Shown piece after piece: positions 14,732 to 17,996 of a DNA stretch of 17,996 bases; position 1 is the first letter of the stretch; each line of letters starts with the position of its first letter. Position numbers and translations under genes: made by a program. The DNA is from an uncultured Oscillibacter sp. (lineage in GTDB: Bacteria > Bacillota > Clostridia > Oscillospirales > Oscillospiraceae). The notes under the pieces are model-generated. The model saw nothing but the letters and a program-made list of their open reading frames with translations. It was not told the origin of the DNA and searched no databases. The stretch covers positions 1 to 17,996 of the forward strand of contig NZ_CAJULS010000035.1 in NCBI RefSeq assembly GCF_910587525.1. The letters run 5' to 3'.

Positions 14732-15778
14732 TCACTCTTTCTCGTATTTTTCCAAAAACTCCAGCAGACCCATATATTGATTGCCGCGGACGCCCACAGT
14801 GGTTTTGGCATGGTAGAGGGAACTGATAATGGCCTCCTCTACGGCCTCCACTGCGGCCTCAAATACGCAGTCGATGTTCTCATCGTAAAACATCTTCGTG
14901 TCCCAGATGTTCCTGTCGCTGTAATGGGGCTGGTTGTTGGCGGTGGTGAAGGCGATGGCAATATCGCCGCTGCCGTTGCCGCAGTATGAGCCCACACGGC
15001 CCAGGGAGATCATGGCGCGCTTGGCCACCCGCTTGAGCTGGCGTTCGTTCAAAGGCACGTCGGTGCCGATAATAATAATGATGGAGCCGCTGTCGCGGAA
15101 TTCCCGGCCGCACTCCTCGTTGCATTTCCGCGTATCGATACGGCGCCCGCCGATGACCAGATTTCCAGCCGCGCCGAATTTGCTCATGACCAGGGCGCCG
15201 GTGGTGTAAGTCCTGCCGTCCGCCTCCAGCTGTCTGGAGGCGGAGCCGATGCCGCCCTTCAGACCCAGGCACACCATACCGGTGCCGCCGCCCACAGCCC
15301 CCTCCTCAAAGTCCTCCGCTGCGCCCTGCACGGCCTGCAGCACGTGTTCCTCGGTGACATGGAGGCCGCGGATGTCGTTGAGCCGCCCGTCATTGCACTC
15401 GGTAACCAGGCAGTTCACCGTGCCGGTCTTCACACCGATGTCCGGGTTTTGCGCCATCATGTATTTCACTATGGCTGTGAGGGCGGTGCCGGTGCTCAGC
15501 GTGTTGGTCAGAATAATAGGTGACTCGATGGTGCCCAGCTCCTCGATCTGCACCAGGCCGGCGCTCTTGCCGAAGCCGTTGATTACCGCTGCTCCGGCCA
15601 TGACTTTCTCCTGGAAGAGATTTCTCTCGTGCGGGAGGATTGCCGTGACGCCGGTGTTGACCTCTCCGTGCCGGATGGTGGCGTGTCCCACCTTCACCCC
15701 GGGGACATCGGTGATCAGATTGCGGGGGCCGGACTTCCATTTAAATGAAATTCCCAGTTTCCCCTCCGGGATTCCCAT
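14732..15778 (-). CDS. P1-family peptidase (DmpA-like aminopeptidase/esterase)
   Basis: Predicted 348-aa N-terminal-nucleophile hydrolase that should cleave itself into two chains. The autocleavage and nucleophile site is G231-S232 in DSGSIIIIIGTD, matching the start of the DmpA beta chain. The supporting pair S270 and D272 in GNGSGDIAIAF lies 38-40 residues later, the spacing I recall for DmpA/BapA. Other family signs are ITDVPGVKVGHAT (22-34), GFGKSAG (68-74) and GGGTGM (163-168). Relatives act as L-aminopeptidase/D-amidase-esterases or beta-peptidyl aminopeptidases. The ATG at 15778 has AAGGAGG at 8 bp; the ATG at 15814 lies upstream of that site and is rejected. It follows the permease gene by 73 bp of structured spacer and precedes the M55 gene by 12 bp. 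Confidence 0.92.
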   Translation of the reverse strand: MGIPEGKLGISFKWKSGPRNLITDVPGVKVGHATIRHGEVNTGVTAILPHERNLFQEKVMAGAAVINGFGKSAGLVQIEELGTIESPIILTNTLSTGTALTAIVKYMMAQNPDIGVKTGTVNCLVTECNDGRLNDIRGLHVTEEHVLQAVQGAAEDFEEGAVGGGTGMVCLGLKGGIGSASRQLEADGRTYTTGALVMSKFGAAGNLVIGGRRIDTRKCNEECGREFRDSGSIIIIIGTDVPLNERQLKRVAKRAMISLGRVGSYCGNGSGDIAIAFTTANNQPHYSDRNIWDTKMFYDENIDCVFEAAVEAVEEAIISSLYHAKTTVGVRGNQYMGLLEFLEKYEKE

Positions 15779-15797
15779 AGGTTTATCCTCCTTTTCA

Positions 15798-15843
15798 CTG
15801 GACAGACTGCCCAACGGACAAACCGCCGGGCATATTTGTCCAG
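15798..15843 (-). repeat. Intercistronic mRNA hairpin between permease and P1 peptidase genes
   Basis: A perfect 7-bp outer stem CTGGACA (15798-15804) with TGTCCAG (15837-15843) encloses GCCC/GGGC and a further CGG-TTTGT-CCG. No T run follows on the minus strand, so it is not a terminator. It ends a few bases before the P1 ribosome site and could adjust translation or protect one half of the message after processing. Confidence 0.5.
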
Positions 15844-15851
15844 CGATTTTC

Positions 15852-17222
15852 TTATTTCTCTCCCTGCTCTTTTTTCAGCTTTATATCGAAGATGAAGTAA
15901 ACCGCGGCGCCGATGACCGGAACCACCAAGCCGATAATGGAGGTAACGGGGTCCTCAATGAGGGTGTTGATCATCAGCGCGGCAAAGAGCAGTACGCTGA
16001 TGACAACGGTAACTGGATAGCCCCAGGCCTTATAGGGCCGCTCCATGTTGGGGAACTTCTTGCGGTAAATGATGACTGCGACGACCACCAGCGTGTTGAA
16101 CACCATACCGGAGAACACCACCAGAGACGTCAGCTGGTCCAGATTCCGCAGAAGGACCAGAATGATGCAGATGACCGCCTGCCAAATCAGGGCGTTAGTG
16201 GGAACCTGATACTTCTTGGACAGCTTCGCCTGGCTCTTGAAGAAGTGGCCTTCCACAGCCATGGCATAGTAGTAGCGGGCAAAGGCGATGATCATACCGT
16301 TGGCAGATCCCAGCATGGCAATCAGCATGGCCGCCAGAACCAGTCCGCCGCCCAGACCGCCAAAGATGCGGTTGGCTACCTCGGTTCCCAGGTACAAATT
16401 GCCCTCACCGATCATGGAGACAACCTCCGCATGGGGAATGACGCGGTAAATCGCGAAGTTAAACAGCACATAGAGAACCGTGCAGGAGCCAATGCCAATG
16501 ATGAGTGCGCCAGGGAGGTTCTTGCCGGGATTCTTGATCTCCTCGGCCACAGCGTTGGCATTGGTCCATCCCTCATAGGCCCACAGGGTCGCCACCGTCG
16601 CAAAAGCGATCATGCCAATGATGCCGCCGATTCCGCCGGTATAGCCCTCGGGAATAAGACTCAGGTCTGGGGTCTGACGGCCCATGACGAGCGCTCCGAT
16701 GACGATGATGGCGATGGGGACCAGCTTGGCCACCAGGGACACATTCTGCAAAAGAGCACCCAGCTTGATGCCAAAGCAGTTATAAACCGTCAGGAGAATG
16801 ATCAGGGCAATGGCGATAATCTTAATCGTCATTTCGGAAAATCCGAAATATCCCTGCAGGGCGGTTGGCAGCGCAATAGCCACCGCGGAGATGGAGCCCG
16901 CGCCGCTGAGCAGCCAGCTGGTAAATCCGAACATATAGCCTACCACCGGGTGGTACGCTTTGTCAAGATACACCACCATGCCGCCTGCCGCCGGGTCGCA
17001 CGCACCCAGCTCGGCAAAGCAAAGTCCGCCCAGAATGGACACCACGCCGCCGACGACCCAGCACAGCAGTGCCAGTCCCATACTCATATGCGTGCGCTCC
17101 AGTACATAGGAGCCTAGATAGAAGATCCCCGACCCCACGACGATACCAGCAATAATGCCGATGCCGCCAAAAAGGCCCATTTCGCGCTTTAAGCTGACCT
17201 GTTGCTCATTTTTGTTTTCCAT
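15852..17222 (-). CDS. APC-superfamily amino-acid permease
   Basis: A 456-aa cytoplasmic-membrane transporter with about 12 predicted helices. The helix-1 signature IIAGIVVGSGIF (23-34) contains the unwound GSG substrate-binding stretch of the amino acid-polyamine-organocation superfamily. FAELGACDPAAGGMVVYL (68-85) and the YEGWTNANAVAEEIKNPGKNLPGAL region are also typical, resembling the L-type/SteT-like branch of exchangers. The ATG has AGAGGAGA about 6 bp upstream. It is the first gene of the operon with the two peptidases and lies directly downstream of a sigma-54 promoter, with a leader of about 50 nt. The probable role is uptake (or exchange) of the amino-acid derivative whose bonds the peptidases cleave; substrate specificity cannot be read. 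Confidence 0.92.
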   Translation of the reverse strand: MENKNEQQVSLKREMGLFGGIGIIAGIVVGSGIFYLGSYVLERTHMSMGLALLCWVVGGVVSILGGLCFAELGACDPAAGGMVVYLDKAYHPVVGYMFGFTSWLLSGAGSISAVAIALPTALQGYFGFSEMTIKIIAIALIILLTVYNCFGIKLGALLQNVSLVAKLVPIAIIVIGALVMGRQTPDLSLIPEGYTGGIGGIIGMIAFATVATLWAYEGWTNANAVAEEIKNPGKNLPGALIIGIGSCTVLYVLFNFAIYRVIPHAEVVSMIGEGNLYLGTEVANRIFGGLGGGLVLAAMLIAMLGSANGMIIAFARYYYAMAVEGHFFKSQAKLSKKYQVPTNALIWQAVICIILVLLRNLDQLTSLVVFSGMVFNTLVVVAVIIYRKKFPNMERPYKAWGYPVTVVISVLLFAALMINTLIEDPVTSIIGLVVPVIGAAVYFIFDIKLKKEQGEK

Positions 17223-17284
17223 AGTCTTCTCCTCTCTTCTCTACAAAACTCAGATCCCTTTTGGATGCCTCTGAGCATTCAGTA

Positions 17285-17300
17285 TGCAAAAAATATGCCA
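17285..17300 (-). promoter_or_regulatory. Sigma-54 (RpoN) promoter of the permease-peptidase operon
   Basis: On the minus strand TGGCATATTTTTTGCA matches the -24/-12 consensus TGGCAC-N5-TTGCW at all positions except one (T for the last C of the -24 box), with the exact spacing between GG and GC. Transcription should start near 17273. No competing sigma-A pair of similar quality is seen for this gene. It implies that expression needs an ATP-hydrolysing activator bound upstream. Confidence 0.8.
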
Positions 17301-17395
17301 CTTTTTAAAAAGCTGTAAAGTCAGGATTCTTTCTTTATTTCCCGAAAATTTTCCATTTTAACCGAAAAATCTTTTCAAATAAATCTTATTTTATC

Positions 17396-17424
17396 TTGTT
17401 TTATCCTATTATTTGTGATACTAT
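17396..17424 (+). promoter_or_regulatory. Sigma-A-type promoter candidate of the divergent regulator
   Basis: TTGTTT (17396-17401) and TACTAT (17419-17424) are separated by 17 bp. A start near 17431 gives a leader of about 36 nt to the GTG at 17467. The -10 box lies inside the inverted repeat 17413-17437, which would allow self-repression. Confidence 0.45.
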
Positions 17425-17437
17425 GTTTCTATAACAA
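17413..17437. promoter_or_regulatory. Candidate activator-binding site (upstream activating sequence)
   Basis: TTGTGATA-N9-TATAACAA is an inverted repeat with 7 of 8 matching positions. It lies about 115-150 bp upstream of the sigma-54 promoter, the usual range for an enhancer-type activator site, and overlaps the regulator's own probable promoter. Two direct TTTTATC copies exactly 10 bp apart (17389-17395, 17399-17405) lie next to it in a strongly AT-rich spacer that may be bent. Confidence 0.45.
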
Positions 17438-17466
17438 AAACACTTGATCGTATGAGGTAAACATCT

Positions 17467-17996
17467 GTGAAAACCGCATTTATTCTTTACCAGAATGATG
17501 AAAACCATGAGGTCATCGACTTTCTGAAAAAGAGCTTTGAAGAGGTCTTCGACCAGTATATCTCCTTCACAAATATCTTTCTCAACCGCCTGGAACCCCG
17601 CGCGGCGCTGGCTGCCGATGCCTATCTGGTCTGGGAGAGCAGTATTCTCCAGGATGTCAAAGACCTGGTGGACGACTTCTCCAAGGTCATCATGGTCACC
17701 CGCAGCCCGGCCCGGGAATCTCTCAATCTGATCTCCGCCATCCCCGCGGGCACCAACGTGCTGCTGGTAAACGACTCCTATGAGACGGCCCTGGACACCG
17801 TATACGCCTTTTATGAAATCGGCATCAGCCACATCAACCTGATCCCCTACGACAGCGCCCTGACCCACACCGGCATCTACGACCAGATTACCGTGGCTGT
17901 CACCCCATCGGAGCCCCATCTGGTGCCGCCTCATATCAGGCAGCTGTGTCAACTGTGGCATGGCAGAGAAATTCCCGGTTTTTCTGTCAACAGGGA
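17467..17996 (+). CDS. Transcriptional regulator, probably sigma-54-dependent activator (N-terminal part only)
   Basis: The gene is cut by the window edge; 176 codons are visible. The start is GTG with GAGG about 9 bp upstream. The visible part is an alpha/beta sensory region. The stretch IPAGTNVLLVNDSYETALDT, then VYAFYEIGISHINLIPYDS, then ITVAVTPSEPHLVPPHIRQ resembles the N-terminal region I recall from clostridial sigma-54 activators that carry a later PAS, AAA+ and Fis-type HTH domain. No AAA+ motif (GAFTGA, GESGTGKE) is in view because the sequence ends too early. Its divergent position to a sigma-54 promoter strongly supports the assignment. It probably senses a metabolite of the permease-peptidase pathway and switches the operon on. 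Confidence 0.72.
   Translation, partial: MKTAFILYQNDENHEVIDFLKKSFEEVFDQYISFTNIFLNRLEPRAALAADAYLVWESSILQDVKDLVDDFSKVIMVTRSPARESLNLISAIPAGTNVLLVNDSYETALDTVYAFYEIGISHINLIPYDSALTHTGIYDQITVAVTPSEPHLVPPHIRQLCQLWHGREIPGFSVNR

Noticed and set aside
14036..14989. 317-aa open frame on the plus strand
   Set aside because: Antisense to the M55 and P1 peptidase genes, which have intact catalytic motifs and ribosome sites.
15249..17117. 622-aa open frame on the plus strand
   Set aside because: It lies antisense to the permease and P1 peptidase genes, has no ribosome site or domain, and its His/Gln/Asp-rich composition is typical of a shadow frame in GC-rich DNA.
17401..17961. 186-aa minus-strand open frame at the right edge
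   Set aside because: Antisense to the regulator gene, which has a better start signal and a recognisable protein pattern.
1..17996. CRISPR array, tRNA, rRNA, prophage or transposase gene
   Set aside because: No regularly spaced direct repeats, no cloverleaf or rRNA signature, and no phage or transposase-like protein were seen in the window.

Overview
The window looks like chromosome from a moderately GC-rich, low-complexity-genome Gram-positive gut Clostridia, most likely Oscillospiraceae (Flavonifractor/Lawsonibacter/Dysosmobacter-like). This is inferred from the strong AGGAGG-type ribosome sites, the folT/THF-riboswitch, TOPRIM-DUF4093 and DUF6514-like families, and the GC-rich coding sequence alternating with AT-rich spacers. 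No database search was possible, so the genus is a guess.

Left part (1-6985), all on the minus strand. A housekeeping cluster runs leftward from a sigma-A-like promoter at about 6956-6985: a small Xre-type regulator, comEC (DNA uptake channel), holA (DNA polymerase III delta) and an RNase M5-like TOPRIM protein. The genes overlap by 4 bp or are 2 bp apart. Next comes a short DUF6514-like gene, flanked on both sides by inverted-repeat structures (2168-2290 and 2581-2657) and probably with its own extended -10 promoter. The last unit is folT-folC (folate uptake and polyglutamylation), with its own promoter and a tetrahydrofolate riboswitch-like leader.

Middle part (7095-13587). A TetR regulator (minus) is divergent from a two-gene plus-strand unit: an exported 849-aa coiled-coil protein and a 703-aa MMPL/RND-type transporter. 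This looks like a TetR-controlled export or envelope system. It is followed by a small plus-strand unit of an Xre regulator and a second DUF6514-like protein, closed by a strong intrinsic terminator.

Right part (13660-17996). An APC-family amino-acid permease, a P1-family (DmpA-like) peptidase and an M55 (DppA-like) D-aminopeptidase form a minus-strand operon that ends at a clear terminator near 13662-13697. A 133-bp AT-rich palindromic element, probably a miniature inverted-repeat element, sits between the last stop codon and that terminator. The operon is preceded by a near-perfect sigma-54 promoter (TGGCAT-N5-TTGCA). Divergent from it is the start of a gene whose N-terminal region resembles the sensory part of sigma-54-dependent activators. 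The parts read as a self-contained sigma-54-switched module for importing and hydrolysing unusual small peptides or amino-acid derivatives (D- or beta-residues, esters or amides). This is the most interesting system in the window.
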